DNA of 64,000 nt from Spongiivirga citrea (lineage in GTDB: Bacteria; Bacteroidota; Bacteroidia; Flavobacteriales; Flavobacteriaceae). The first letter of the stretch is position 1. Every line of letters begins with the position of its first letter. Location of the stretch: the NCBI RefSeq assembly GCF_010671565.1, contig NZ_JAABOQ010000002.1, forward strand, positions 248,001 through 312,000. Direction: 5' to 3'. The position numbers were made by a program, and so were the translations under genes. This document shows positions 45,104 to 55,373 of this stretch, one piece after another. Below the pieces are notes generated by a model, which was given only the letters and a program-made list of their open reading frames with translations, searched no databases and was not told the DNA's origin.

Positions 45104-45952
45104 TCAATTAAATTTAACCGAGACGGCTTCTGGTGGAACATCTTTGAAACGATTGTCTAAAAAGAAGGCATTTTTCATTTGGTTTAAATTATCGCGATAT
45201 CCAATCCAAGTGCATCCTTTAATACCCTTTTTACATCTTTCTTCTGCATACTTAATCGTGTAGTCTTCCCATTGTTGCTCATTGGGGAACTCTCCGTATT
45301 TTGATTTATAGTATATGCGAGTGCTTGCAAATTCGGTAGCTATACCGATCCCTGGGTTTTCAATATCATTTCTTAATATATCAATAACCATACGTCGAAT
45401 ATTAAGATTAATATCCTTCCATTTCTTTTTTTGAAGATCAATATGTCTTTTGTACTGTACTTTTTTAATATTGGTTCCTTTGTAAGTGCCTTCACCTATA
45501 ACAATTGGATGTTTCTCAGGATTTGCACGATGATTTTTCCATACCCGTTTAGCGGCTCCTTTACTTTTAAGGATCGGCTGGAGTGTAGTAGAATAGAGTT
45601 GGAGAAATTTACTGAAGGACTTCCAGCTTTTTACGCGATGTCTTAAAATGCCATATCTATTAAACATAGCCCAAATGACCGCATGTCCATTAGCGTCGTC
45701 TTTTACACCAGACTCTCCTGTTACAAATCGAGCCATCCAAAGAGCATCTTCCTTGGTAAATTGATAACTTGGTTTACTTTTTGACAACTCAGCAATGGTA
45801 GTATCAATTTCAAGGGTACCAAGATCGTCAGGAATTACATCCAAGCTTTCGACTTCTATAAACATAGTATCCATTACTATTTCCTCTTGTGCATTAATAT
45901 GACTGATACTAAGAAGCATCGTCAGGCTTATAAATATTTTAAATGTTTTCAT
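45104..45952 (-). CDS. exported SleB-like cell-wall hydrolase candidate
   Basis: The 282-residue protein has a signal peptide (about 1-21, ending NAQ). Its middle carries WMARFVTGESG followed by ANGHAVIWAMFNRYG, which resembles the SleB/CwlJ-type Hydrolase_2 motif (a glutamate followed by a helix with NR). These enzymes are lytic glycosylases or amidases acting on peptidoglycan. The match is by eye, so the family is only tentative. It is the last of the four-gene exported operon, 17 bases after the amidase-like gene. Confidence 0.68.
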   Translation of the reverse strand: MKTFKIFISLTMLLSISHINAQEEIVMDTMFIEVESLDVIPDDLGTLEIDTTIAELSKSKPSYQFTKEDALWMARFVTGESGVKDDANGHAVIWAMFNRYGILRHRVKSWKSFSKFLQLYSTTLQPILKSKGAAKRVWKNHRANPEKHPIVIGEGTYKGTNIKKVQYKRHIDLQKKKWKDINLNIRRMVIDILRNDIENPGIGIATEFASTRIYYKSKYGEFPNEQQWEDYTIKYAEERCKKGIKGCTWIGYRDNLNQMKNAFFLDNRFKDVPPEAVSVKFN

Positions 45953-45969
45953 AACTAATGTTTTTAGAT

Positions 45970-46827
45970 TTAATACTCTTCAATCGCACTTAGCATTGTT
46001 TTTATTTCGGCACTAAAAGTTTCCAAATCAAAATTCTGTGGGTCATCATGACCATTTTTTATCCCTTGATCTAAAACTGCGTGATAACCGGGGACTAACC
46101 AATTCTTCACGCGTATCGATGCACAGATATACAACAAAGCAAGTTTTTGATATTGGTCAGTGGTGAAACCAGGATCCGGAGCTATAATGTCATTATCCCT
46201 CCATTTTCCAGATTTTGATTTGCGTGGTTGTACGAGCTCGATATGAATAAATAACCCTCTTGAAATACTCTTTCCTAGTGCTTTGAATTCAAATTTTGTT
46301 GCACGGTAAGCAGAAGAGAATTCGATGGGAAAGAATATTTTTCCAGTTCGTCCCACAAAAGCATGAGGCCCTTTCCTATGTTTCCATCGTACCTCCACAT
46401 TATTTTGTTTCCAAGAATCTTCGTTTATATAATCGGGAAAATCTCTTTTTAAAAAATTTGGAGTGCTCGTATCATGTATGATAAAATACTTAGCCTGACT
46501 TCCTTTTGCATTATGGGATAAGTCGTCGAGAACGGAACCTCCGACATGGTCATATTCTAAGTTTTTAGATTCTAAATACATATTGATCTTGAATATTGCC
46601 GGAATAGCAACCTCATCGGTCATTAAGGATTCAATGAATTGAGGCAGCATTGCATCTTGTTTTGAAACAATGCCCATAGGTTTTACTTTTTTCAATAAGT
46701 ATTGGGCTTGCTCAAGTTTAGTCCCGATAAATTGTTGATCCTCTAAGGAGAATTTCTTAATTGCTTTTGATTGCCCAAAACTCATCGAGCAGAGCGTAAT
46801 TAGTACTAGATTTATGATAGTTTTCAT
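45970..46827 (-). CDS. exported type-2 amidase (PGRP-like) candidate
   Basis: The 285-residue protein has a signal peptide (about 1-18) and shows the N-acetylmuramoyl-L-alanine amidase type 2 pattern: first zinc His in FIIHDTS (near residue 117), an IHIELVQP strand (near residue 197), and the second His plus Asp in YHAVLDQG...GHDDPQNFD near residue 255. Such enzymes remove the stem peptide from peptidoglycan. The family is supported by three matching blocks but the sequence is divergent. It sits between the large exported protein (46849) and the SleB-like gene, in the same operon. Confidence 0.75.
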   Translation of the reverse strand: MKTIINLVLITLCSMSFGQSKAIKKFSLEDQQFIGTKLEQAQYLLKKVKPMGIVSKQDAMLPQFIESLMTDEVAIPAIFKINMYLESKNLEYDHVGGSVLDDLSHNAKGSQAKYFIIHDTSTPNFLKRDFPDYINEDSWKQNNVEVRWKHRKGPHAFVGRTGKIFFPIEFSSAYRATKFEFKALGKSISRGLFIHIELVQPRKSKSGKWRDNDIIAPDPGFTTDQYQKLALLYICASIRVKNWLVPGYHAVLDQGIKNGHDDPQNFDLETFSAEIKTMLSAIEEY

Positions 46828-46848
46828 GTTTATAATGTTTTGTGATTA

Positions 46849-48852
46849 TTACTTTTTAAATATGTTTTCCTCTAATGTGATAAATTTTGAATCGACCACT
46901 AGATCCTCAACAATATCACGTTCCCCGTTTTCATAGTATGCCTTACCACTTACTTTGATCTTATAATTTTCTGAATGTTTGACAAAAGAGATATTGTTCT
47001 CCGAAGCAAGGGTAGAGTAAGAGGACAATCTAAAAGGACCTCTAAATACCGTTTTATTATCAAAAATAAATTGCAGCGAAACTTCTATATAATTCAGAGT
47101 TCCTTCATTATCTAGACTGGGTGATAGTTGACTCGATATTCGAACATTATCGGTAATAGTATTGCTTTCGATTACATTGAATTTATCGATCAAATTTTCA
47201 TAATCAATATCCTTCAATAAGCTTTCTGGTACTTTTAAAACCAGTTGTTGTGACTTTGGCTGTTGTGATTCCTGTATTTTATAATTCAGATTAAAGTCAA
47301 TATTGTTGCTCTTAGGGAATAACTTAATTAGTGAAAGCTGTTCATCTTGTAAAAGGACTTTAAGACGTAGAATACTATTTCCGATTGGGATAATTTTCCC
47401 GGCATTTTCTCCATTAAGTTTAAAGGATTGATCATTAATGTAAATAAGATTGTTCGGAATTTTCTTCTCCAAAACGAGTCCTTTTTTTGATAATACGTTG
47501 TTCACCTCCTCTAAATACTTCGGGTCATACCCAAGTTCTACTTCCAGTTTCATGGATAGTTTTGCCCCACCTGTAGCATCAAAATGTATAGCTCCGAATC
47601 GATCGTTAACCCCATTATTCATGTTAGATACTGGAATTAGAGTTGCGATAGAAGGAAGTGCGTAATATTTGAAAGGAGATTTATGTAAGTCTTTTATCTT
47701 TCCAGACACGAGTATGGTCAAATCACCAATTTTTCTATTGGTTTCAAGTCTTTCAAGATCGTACTGACTATCAAAATTGCTGCATAAGGAAGCGAAATCT
47801 TCTTTGTAATCTTTGTCTTTCCACAGCATATCTGATCTCACTTTGTTATATCGATAATTCTGAAATTCAGTCAACAATTTATCACGTTCCCAATCATCAG
47901 TTAAGCCGTTAAGTTCAGTAGCAATCTGCCCCATTATTTCTATACATAGTCTATTGGTCAGCAGGGCTTCATTCTCCCCGAATGGATCCTTATGTACTTT
48001 AATGTTAGTATCAGCAACAACAAAAGGAGGGTTCGGCTTCAGTTCCCGACTATTAAGCTCTTTATAAGGCGTTTTAAGCAATATTTCCTTTGCGGAAAAA
48101 ACATAATCTGTCATTTCCCTTGCTCTAGCTGATCCTGGAGTAATTGGACCGTCATAAATAATACAGTTTGCAATTACCTTTATATAGCTTCTTTTTGTAC
48201 TGCGTGGTTTGCCATCAGTATTTAAAAAAGAAACCGGTGCAAATAAGGTATCGGTAACTATGATATGATCGTATGCTGACGAAAATGCTGTAAATTCTTT
48301 CCTCCTTATATTCTTAAAGAAATAAAAATTTGTCCTTCCCTTTTTACCTTCTAGACCGCGAGCACTTTGCCTTTTTTTATGAATCCAATCCCAGGAGTCG
48401 GGGCTAATCTTTCGAATATCAAAAGTTTTAGGTGGAATTTCATGCACTATTTTAGTAATGAAGCCCGTCTTAATGGTTTTTTTACTCCTACTTGAAGCAT
48501 AATTATAGGATTTTAAGTGGTCAAATTTTAGTGGATAGAAATAGAAGTCTTTATTCTCCCAAAACGCTTTTATTTCAGAAGGTAGTGGCTTTGTCCAACG
48601 GCCTTTGGTGTAAAAGTCACGGTTATTAATCCTTCTTTTCTTACCACCATAGATCCATACTTTGTTTTTTCTATGTGGCATTATTTTTCTAGGACCAATA
48701 GCTGCTGATCCCCTTGTAGCGGTTACAACTTCACTGGGCCTAGTTCCTCTTCTAGCCCTAATGGTCTCACTTGGTCTAGTTACTTGCGACCATAATTCCC
48801 CTGACATACCAAAGAATGCCAGAATTATGATATATTTTATGTAGCATTTCAT
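46849..48852 (-). CDS. large exported protein of unknown function
   Basis: The 667-residue protein has a signal peptide (about 1-22) and then an Arg/Pro-rich start with the repeated phrase TRPSE (VTRPSETIRARRGTRPSE). Residues about 60-220 are basic and aromatic-rich; the C-terminal half (about 380-667) is beta-strand-rich, likely an Ig-like or sandwich fold. No enzymatic motif is seen. It lies 17 bases after the 656-residue gene and 21 bases before the amidase-like gene. The role is unknown; a structural or carrier protein of the operon is one possibility. Confidence 0.75.
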   Translation of the reverse strand: MKCYIKYIIILAFFGMSGELWSQVTRPSETIRARRGTRPSEVVTATRGSAAIGPRKIMPHRKNKVWIYGGKKRRINNRDFYTKGRWTKPLPSEIKAFWENKDFYFYPLKFDHLKSYNYASSRSKKTIKTGFITKIVHEIPPKTFDIRKISPDSWDWIHKKRQSARGLEGKKGRTNFYFFKNIRRKEFTAFSSAYDHIIVTDTLFAPVSFLNTDGKPRSTKRSYIKVIANCIIYDGPITPGSARAREMTDYVFSAKEILLKTPYKELNSRELKPNPPFVVADTNIKVHKDPFGENEALLTNRLCIEIMGQIATELNGLTDDWERDKLLTEFQNYRYNKVRSDMLWKDKDYKEDFASLCSNFDSQYDLERLETNRKIGDLTILVSGKIKDLHKSPFKYYALPSIATLIPVSNMNNGVNDRFGAIHFDATGGAKLSMKLEVELGYDPKYLEEVNNVLSKKGLVLEKKIPNNLIYINDQSFKLNGENAGKIIPIGNSILRLKVLLQDEQLSLIKLFPKSNNIDFNLNYKIQESQQPKSQQLVLKVPESLLKDIDYENLIDKFNVIESNTITDNVRISSQLSPSLDNEGTLNYIEVSLQFIFDNKTVFRGPFRLSSYSTLASENNISFVKHSENYKIKVSGKAYYENGERDIVEDLVVDSKFITLEENIFKK

Positions 48853-48869
48853 AACAGAATCTAATTAGG

Positions 48870-50840
48870 TTATTCAATAGACTGTTTCCAATCAAAATCG
48901 TCTAGTATATTTTCACCTAGTTCAATTTTCTGATCTCGTACCTTTCGTATACCATTTTTTGTTACATAGGTTACTTTTCCAGTTGCGCCAGTTTCACTTT
49001 TTGGGAAAAGGAGATAGACTGGGCTAGGAGCGGTAGCAGTTCCATTAATTGAATAGGGTTTTATACTTTTCTTTATCGAAACATCTCCATTTTTGATAAG
49101 TACTTCTGCTCTGGATAGATCTGTAGGGTTTCCAGAGGTTTTAAAGTAGCTTAGGTCCTCTCCATCAATAATGTAAGAATCAGTAACCATTTCGATCGCA
49201 TCTACGAATTTTTCATCGCCAGCCATTTTGACCTTGCGGCTAATATTAAAAGAACCATTTGGAATACTAGAAACAACTTGAAGATTAACGTCAAACTCCG
49301 GTTCATCTAGTTTTGCTTGATCTTTCTCTCCAATTAAATTAAACTGAATGTGAGATACCTTTTTGCCCATAGGAGTAAGCCAGCCATTATTTTTGGTCCA
49401 CTGTCTCGCTTCGCTTCTTGTGCTACCATCACTGTTTTTATACTTTATTTCTAAAGTAATAGCGCGAGCTCCGTAGTCAGGGTTTATTATTGGCAAACCA
49501 AAGATGGTACTTCTAAAATCTTTATTCGCATCAATATTTATGACATAGCCATCCTGAACAAGTTGTTCTTCAGATAATTTATATTTTGAAAAGCTTAAAC
49601 CACCACCAAATGTAGTATTACGCGTAACGATCTGCTGCTTCGAATAATCATAGTTGATTTCGCCTGTCTGCCTTTTTTCAATGTCTTTTACAGAACGTTG
49701 ATATCCAAAGTTTATGGACTTTTCGGTTCCAGCTATCTTATCAATTAGCTTCTTTTTAAGGTCTTCATCATTGGTGCTTTCGAACATTGATTTCAATTTC
49801 TCAAGCTCCTTAGCTTGTGTCAAAATTTCGGTATTAAACACTTGCCCTTCTATCTTATCTAATAAGCTTTTCAGGTTTTCATCACCAGCAGATTTGTCTT
49901 CACCTTCGCAGGCAATTTGTTCAACAGTTATATCTTGAATCTTCTCTAAACTCTCACGTTTCTTTTGTTTGGTGTCTGTAGCAGATGCTTTTATAACCCA
50001 TATTTTTACACCTCCTTCTTTCTTTGTTTGTTTTTCAAAGTATTTGTAGACATTATCCCATTTCCCATTAATGGTATACCCACAAGGAGGCGTTAATCCT
50101 TTATATGCAACACTCGCCCTAAGGGTTAGACCAGATTTTCCGCTTGCAAGACCTTGAATTACGCTAGCCCCTAAAGCGGTAAGATTATAGCTCATGACCA
50201 TCTCCTGACTAGCTGTCGTAGCACCATCAAAGGAAGTTTTGGCGTCAACCTCACCCATAAAATCTCCTTTGCCATTTAAGAATTGAATCTTACTGCTTTC
50301 TAATGGGAGCCCTGCCAATCTAATTTCTGCTTTGCCAAGTTTACGTTGGTACTTTTTCCAATAGGCATCTTTAGAATTTTGAAGCTTTCTAACCTTAGCC
50401 ACTAGCTTTGTTTTTACTTCATCTACTACTTCAGATTCCATTGCCATTGTGAAGGTTGCTGATAATACAGCGCCTTCTTTGGTTTCTTTTGTGATTTTGT
50501 CCTTATACTGATATTTGAGAATGGTCATTTTGGGTCCCACCTTACCATTTACATTGACCTCTTCAGCAACTCTAACACCGTTAGGCATATAGTACCACTG
50601 CTCTGGAGTTTGAGAGTCTCTGATGAGTGTATAGGTTTTTTGTTCCCCATACTTAGTAGTAACAGTAATATCTTCGACCATGTCCTCTGCAGCTAAACTA
50701 GCCTGCGCATACAAAAGGGTCGTACTTGTTATTAAATAAAAGGTGATTGCTAAAAAATGCTTTACTTTTTTCAGCATACCATGAGTTACTTTGCCAAAAG
50801 TCAATGAACTCACATTCTGAGTTTGATTGTTTGTTTTCAT
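48870..50840 (-). CDS. large exported protein of unknown function, first gene of operon
   Basis: The 656-residue protein has an unusual polar N-terminal extension (MKTNNQTQNVSSLTFG) before a hydrophobic export segment; an alternative ATG at 50777 would remove it. The mature part shows a charged coiled-coil-like region (about 285-395) flanked by beta-strand-rich segments (about 60-270 and 410-656). No known domain is seen. It is the first gene of the four-gene operon downstream of the hybrid regulator. Its size and lack of motif suggest a structural role. Confidence 0.75.
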   Translation of the reverse strand: MKTNNQTQNVSSLTFGKVTHGMLKKVKHFLAITFYLITSTTLLYAQASLAAEDMVEDITVTTKYGEQKTYTLIRDSQTPEQWYYMPNGVRVAEEVNVNGKVGPKMTILKYQYKDKITKETKEGAVLSATFTMAMESEVVDEVKTKLVAKVRKLQNSKDAYWKKYQRKLGKAEIRLAGLPLESSKIQFLNGKGDFMGEVDAKTSFDGATTASQEMVMSYNLTALGASVIQGLASGKSGLTLRASVAYKGLTPPCGYTINGKWDNVYKYFEKQTKKEGGVKIWVIKASATDTKQKKRESLEKIQDITVEQIACEGEDKSAGDENLKSLLDKIEGQVFNTEILTQAKELEKLKSMFESTNDEDLKKKLIDKIAGTEKSINFGYQRSVKDIEKRQTGEINYDYSKQQIVTRNTTFGGGLSFSKYKLSEEQLVQDGYVINIDANKDFRSTIFGLPIINPDYGARAITLEIKYKNSDGSTRSEARQWTKNNGWLTPMGKKVSHIQFNLIGEKDQAKLDEPEFDVNLQVVSSIPNGSFNISRKVKMAGDEKFVDAIEMVTDSYIIDGEDLSYFKTSGNPTDLSRAEVLIKNGDVSIKKSIKPYSINGTATAPSPVYLLFPKSETGATGKVTYVTKNGIRKVRDQKIELGENILDDFDWKQSIE

Positions 50841-50965
50841 TATTGTTATGTTTAAAAGTTTATCCTAATTTGAAGGGAGAATCAAATAGATAGAATGGGG
50901 GAGTTGTATAAACTCGTGGAGGAATCTGATAGCAATATTAATTCAGGAAGAAAGGAATGGTGTTC

Positions 50966-51034
50966 ACTATTATTGCAAGCACTAGGATTATTTGCTTTGC
51001 AACAAAAAAAGTCTTGTACTATTATTGCAAGCAC
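50966..51034. repeat. 17-base direct repeat upstream of the exported operon
   Basis: ACTATTATTGCAAGCAC occurs at 50966-50982 and at 51018-51034, 52 bases apart, with similar bases continuing on the right side. Copy 2 lies in the loop of the regulator's terminator hairpin (51010-51040). Confidence 0.75.
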
Positions 51035-51040
51035 AGGACT
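51010..51040 (-). terminator. intrinsic terminator of the hybrid regulator gene
   Basis: On the minus strand an 8-base stem with one G-T pair (51040-51033 with 51017-51010) is followed by a run of seven T. It is 29 bases after the regulator's stop. Confidence 0.6.
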
Positions 51041-51068
51041 GTTTGTATTTTAAAGAATTGATTTGCAG

Positions 51069-54000
51069 CTATTTAACCAATTCGCTAGGAGCAAGGCCAA
51101 ATTCTTTCTTAAAGGCTCGGCTAAACCAGGATGGATCATTAAAACCGACCTCATAAGCAGTTTCTGAGATGGTTTTGTCGGTTGTTTCAATTAATTCTTT
51201 AGCCTTTTGTAAACGTACAGAACGAATAAATACCGCAGTTGATTTATGAGTGATAGCTTTTATTTTTCGATATACCTGTGATTCGCTTAGATGAAGTTTC
51301 TTAGCCAACTCTGCAGGACCAAAATCTGAATTATCCATTTCAGTATGGATGAGTTTAATGGACTTTTGTAGAAACCTGGTTTCTGGTGTTGTAGCAGCTT
51401 TTTTTACCAAGCTTCCATATCCGCCATCATGAATTTTGTTAATTAGTTTTTTCCTAACTAACAATAGCTGATCTAAGCGGGTATACAATTCAGTCTTATT
51501 AAAGGGTTTTCCTAAATAAGCATCCGCTCCATGTGATAAGCCTTCTAAACGATCTTTTGTAGACACTTTCGCTGTTAAGATAATGATAGGGATGTGATCG
51601 GTTCTTTCGTCAAGTTTTAAAGTCTTACAAACTTCGAAGCCATTTTTTTCAGGCATCATTACATCGGAAATAATCACATCAGGCATATGATCAAACGCCA
51701 TTTCTATTCCGACTAGCCCATTAACGGCATGAATAACCTCATACTTTTCCCATAAGCATGTTTTTAAATAATGGGCAACATCCATATTGTCTTCGATTAC
51801 TAAGGCAATTGGGAGTTTAGGATTTTGGATTAAACTCTTTTCAGTAGTAATAACAGGAGTATTGGCATTTACTAACGACTCCTTTTTGTTTAAAACTATC
51901 TCTGGAGTGACAGGGGCATTTTGAGTCACGGGAATTTTTATGGTAAACTCACTACCTTTCCCTAGTGTACTCTTTAATGATATACTGCCATTCATTAAAG
52001 TAACTAACTCTTTGGTAAGGGCAAGTCCAATTCCAGTACCAGTGTTTATTCTAGTAGTCGATATATCTGCCTGATAAAACCGTTGAAAGATATTCGGTAT
52101 TTCCTCTTCTGAAATACCAATACCACTGTCCTTTATTTTTATATACAGATAATCTTCGCTCTTATGCACATATTGTTTTATATGCACTATTATCTGGCCC
52201 AATGCAGGTGTGAATTTAATTGCATTCGAAAGGACATTGGAAATAATGGATGTTAACTTAGTGACGTCTATATCCATAACTAAGTGTTCTATTTCTGAAT
52301 AAATAGTGAGATCTAGCTCATTTTCTTCAGCCAATGAACTAAAACTTCCCGCTAGATATTTTAGCAAGGGCACTACATTGGTTTGCGCCAATTGTAGTTC
52401 CATGTGGCCGCTTTCTAATTTAGATAGGTCAAGCATTTCATTTACTAGACGTAATAGATTTTCACCATTTCGCTCTATCATTTGCAATGATGTTTTTGAG
52501 TCTTCAGTTTTTAAATTAGAAGTCCTTGTTTTTAATGAATCTGTCAGGCCTAATATAACGGTAAGCGGTGTTCTAAATTCATGAGTAATATTGGTATAGA
52601 GACTATTTTTAAATTGATGCATTTCAATAAGTCGTTTACTTTCGGCAACGGCTAATTTTTTAGAAAGTTTAAAACGATAAAACCAGTATGCAAAAATCAG
52701 GGCAGCTAAACCATATAACAAATAGGCCGTCCATGTTGCCCACCAAGGAGTAGGTATTGTCAAGTTATACAACACGGGGTTTTCTTGAACCTGACCTAAA
52801 CTATTAACAGCTCTTAGTTGAAACGCATAGTCCCCAGAACTTAGATTTGTGAAATTAATTTCATTACTCACACCAATATCTATCCAATCATCTCCAATCG
52901 TATATTGATAGTTAATTTGGTCTGGTTTGTGAAAGCCCAAAGCGCTTACCTGAATCATGAGGTGTTGAATTCCACTTTTAAATTGAAGGTTTTTTCTTGA
53001 AATTTCCCTTGCATTAAATAGAATAGTACCATTTGAACTCACATTTTGGATATAGGGAACTGCAAGTTCAGAATGCGCTTCTCCTTGAGTTGAATTGTAT
53101 ATTAAAACGCCATTATTACAACCAATTATATATTCATTATGCTTCGAATTAATAACAGGTCCTCTAAACACATATTGATTATCCGTATCCCTCAGATTCA
53201 TTTTAGTATGGGTTAGGGTATTGGTGTTTAATTGGCCGAGATGATCACCAATTGTCCAAAAAATGCTATCATTAAGAGGATACAACCCTCTATAATATCC
53301 ATCGATTTCATGACTGATTCCTTTAGCAAAATTTTCATAGTCTGTGTACCCTAATCCCTGTTTATAACCAGCAATCCATACACGTCCTTTATTATCTTCT
53401 AAAAAACCACCAACATCGGTATACGAATTAATACTGTCTTGAATTACGGGGTCGAGGTTATGAATAGAAAGATCATTCAAATTCATAATAGTACTTGAGG
53501 ACCCCTTACCAAGCCAGAGTTTATTCTTAGAATCTAAATATAAACGATTAACCCATCGATGATTACCCTCTTCATAAATATCGAACTCTTCTCGATAATT
53601 TACAATGCTGTTTTTTTGAAAGTTCAAACAAAAAACACCTCCTTGTCTGGCGCCTACCCAATAATTGTTATCTCGATCCTTAATAACCTTTTGTAGTGAA
53701 GGATACACATGATCAATTTGAAGAGGTGAGAGGACAACCTCTTCTGTTTTCGGGTTGAAAATGACCATTTTATGACTTCCAAGAATTAGGAATCGACCAT
53801 CTTCCATTTCAATCATATCTCGAAGTGAATATCCCGTTTTTTTGTTCCCATTTAAATAGGGTAAACGAATAACCTTAAATGAATGATCTGTTAAATTTAT
53901 TTTATAAAGTCCCAGGCCAGCATGCCCTAAAACATAAAGATTATTTTCAGCTTTAATAATTGCATTTACAATGACTGGTTCTGACAATTCACTTCTCGAT

Positions 54001-55121
54001 TCTAGTTCAATAAATTTAGTTTGAGATGGTAGCGGATCATATTTAAGCAGTCCCTTATTGTTAGCATACCAAATAATTCCTCTGGAGTCAACAAAGGAAA
54101 CACCTCGTAAAACATCTTTATCTAAATTATTTGGAACTATATTGGTAATATCACGGGTTTCTGAATTGTAGGACATTAAACCATTTACAGTAGTCACCCA
54201 AATGGTTCCGTCAGTATCTTCATGAAACCCTTTGATTCCCCTATGATAATTAGGGAAGCGTTTTTTTAGCGGCTGCCTAAATTCTCTAGTCGATTTATCA
54301 AAAAACAATACTCCTTCGCTCCATGTACCAATTAAAACTTCATCTTTAGAAGCATGAATATTGCGAATGTGATTTTGCGCTGCTTCTATATGGTTTTGAT
54401 ATACATAAATATCGTAGTCATTTGTAAGGCTATTGAACCTAATCAAACCAGCTCCAGTACCTAACCAAAGAATATTGTTATCAATAGGATCTTGAGAGAT
54501 ATTGGTAATGCTATTAAGTTTTGAATTGCCTTCAGCGGTACTATTCTTAAATAAAATTCTTTTATGCGTATTTCCTTCTAAGTCAATTCGCACTAGCCCT
54601 TGGTCAAATTCTGCGGCCCATATTATTTTTTGATGATCTAAGATAATATCAGCGATTTTTTCAATAGGGAAGGGGATACTCGAAATGAGTGATTCTATCC
54701 GCTGGAAATTGATAGTAGCCGTATTACTGTAAAAAATACCGTCATCACTAGCTAGCCAGAGGTCTTCACCGGATTTATCGGTTATAAGTGTATTCACAAA
54801 ACCGATTTTATCTAGTTTGTCATTTGTTAGTTTCGAAAAGTCACTAAATTTCTTTCCATCAAATCGGACGATTCCTTTGGCAGTAGCTATCCACAAAAAT
54901 CCAAATTGATCTTCTGCGATATCGGAAGTAAAAGAGGAGGGTAAACCATTCTTTACTGTATAAAATTGAGCATTATTAAAGTCTTCTAGTGCTATTTGAG
55001 CATTAGCATTAGAAAACACAGTAGAAAGCAATAGGAAGAAAGGAAGTGCAATCTTTGTTAATCGGTTTAACCTAAGGAATATAAAAACCATAACAAATGA
55101 ATAAATTAAAGGACAGAACAC
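51069..55121 (-). CDS. hybrid two-component system regulator (HTCS)
   Basis: The 1350-residue protein is a single-chain two-component system as typical of Bacteroidota. After a signal segment come Reg_prop propeller repeats (about 45-720; GFLWIATAKGIVRFDG and similar), a Y_Y_Y domain (about 725-780), a transmembrane helix (about 790-812), a HisKA/HATPase kinase with the histidine H847 in HEFRTP, a receiver with the aspartate D1153 (ISDVMMPE), and an AraC-type HTH domain (about 1255-1350). Such proteins sense a periplasmic ligand, often a sugar, and switch on the neighbouring operon. Here that is the four-gene exported operon. Confidence 0.95.
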   Translation of the reverse strand: MFCPLIYSFVMVFIFLRLNRLTKIALPFFLLLSTVFSNANAQIALEDFNNAQFYTVKNGLPSSFTSDIAEDQFGFLWIATAKGIVRFDGKKFSDFSKLTNDKLDKIGFVNTLITDKSGEDLWLASDDGIFYSNTATINFQRIESLISSIPFPIEKIADIILDHQKIIWAAEFDQGLVRIDLEGNTHKRILFKNSTAEGNSKLNSITNISQDPIDNNILWLGTGAGLIRFNSLTNDYDIYVYQNHIEAAQNHIRNIHASKDEVLIGTWSEGVLFFDKSTREFRQPLKKRFPNYHRGIKGFHEDTDGTIWVTTVNGLMSYNSETRDITNIVPNNLDKDVLRGVSFVDSRGIIWYANNKGLLKYDPLPSQTKFIELESRSELSEPVIVNAIIKAENNLYVLGHAGLGLYKINLTDHSFKVIRLPYLNGNKKTGYSLRDMIEMEDGRFLILGSHKMVIFNPKTEEVVLSPLQIDHVYPSLQKVIKDRDNNYWVGARQGGVFCLNFQKNSIVNYREEFDIYEEGNHRWVNRLYLDSKNKLWLGKGSSSTIMNLNDLSIHNLDPVIQDSINSYTDVGGFLEDNKGRVWIAGYKQGLGYTDYENFAKGISHEIDGYYRGLYPLNDSIFWTIGDHLGQLNTNTLTHTKMNLRDTDNQYVFRGPVINSKHNEYIIGCNNGVLIYNSTQGEAHSELAVPYIQNVSSNGTILFNAREISRKNLQFKSGIQHLMIQVSALGFHKPDQINYQYTIGDDWIDIGVSNEINFTNLSSGDYAFQLRAVNSLGQVQENPVLYNLTIPTPWWATWTAYLLYGLAALIFAYWFYRFKLSKKLAVAESKRLIEMHQFKNSLYTNITHEFRTPLTVILGLTDSLKTRTSNLKTEDSKTSLQMIERNGENLLRLVNEMLDLSKLESGHMELQLAQTNVVPLLKYLAGSFSSLAEENELDLTIYSEIEHLVMDIDVTKLTSIISNVLSNAIKFTPALGQIIVHIKQYVHKSEDYLYIKIKDSGIGISEEEIPNIFQRFYQADISTTRINTGTGIGLALTKELVTLMNGSISLKSTLGKGSEFTIKIPVTQNAPVTPEIVLNKKESLVNANTPVITTEKSLIQNPKLPIALVIEDNMDVAHYLKTCLWEKYEVIHAVNGLVGIEMAFDHMPDVIISDVMMPEKNGFEVCKTLKLDERTDHIPIIILTAKVSTKDRLEGLSHGADAYLGKPFNKTELYTRLDQLLLVRKKLINKIHDGGYGSLVKKAATTPETRFLQKSIKLIHTEMDNSDFGPAELAKKLHLSESQVYRKIKAITHKSTAVFIRSVRLQKAKELIETTDKTISETAYEVGFNDPSWFSRAFKKEFGLAPSELVK

Positions 55122-55326
55122 AGTTGTTTACCAATCAGTGTGTAGGCTGATATAGATCGTCGGAGACGAATGTAGTTATTTTGTAAACTGTTCTCTCTAG
55201 GAAAAATACCCATTAATTAGGGGTGTTAAACAGTTTTATTAATAGGTTCTAACTTGACTAAGACAACTCAACCTAACAAAACGACATTTCAGTTAGTTTT
55301 ATATTCCGTGGCATATCTTATTGTCT

Positions 55327-55334
55327 CATCTTTG
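55327..55334 (+). promoter_or_regulatory. possible -7 box for the S41-like gene
   Basis: CATCTTTG matches TAnnTTTG at seven of eight bases and lies 39 bases before the ATG at 55374. A weak match. Confidence 0.35.
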
Positions 55335-55373
55335 GAATAGATATCATTACATCAATTAAAAAACTAACCAATC

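Noticed and set aside
51069-55121. Polysaccharide utilisation locus around the hybrid regulator
   Set aside because: No SusC/SusD pair, no sulfatase or glycoside hydrolase lies next to it; the neighbouring operon looks wall-directed instead.
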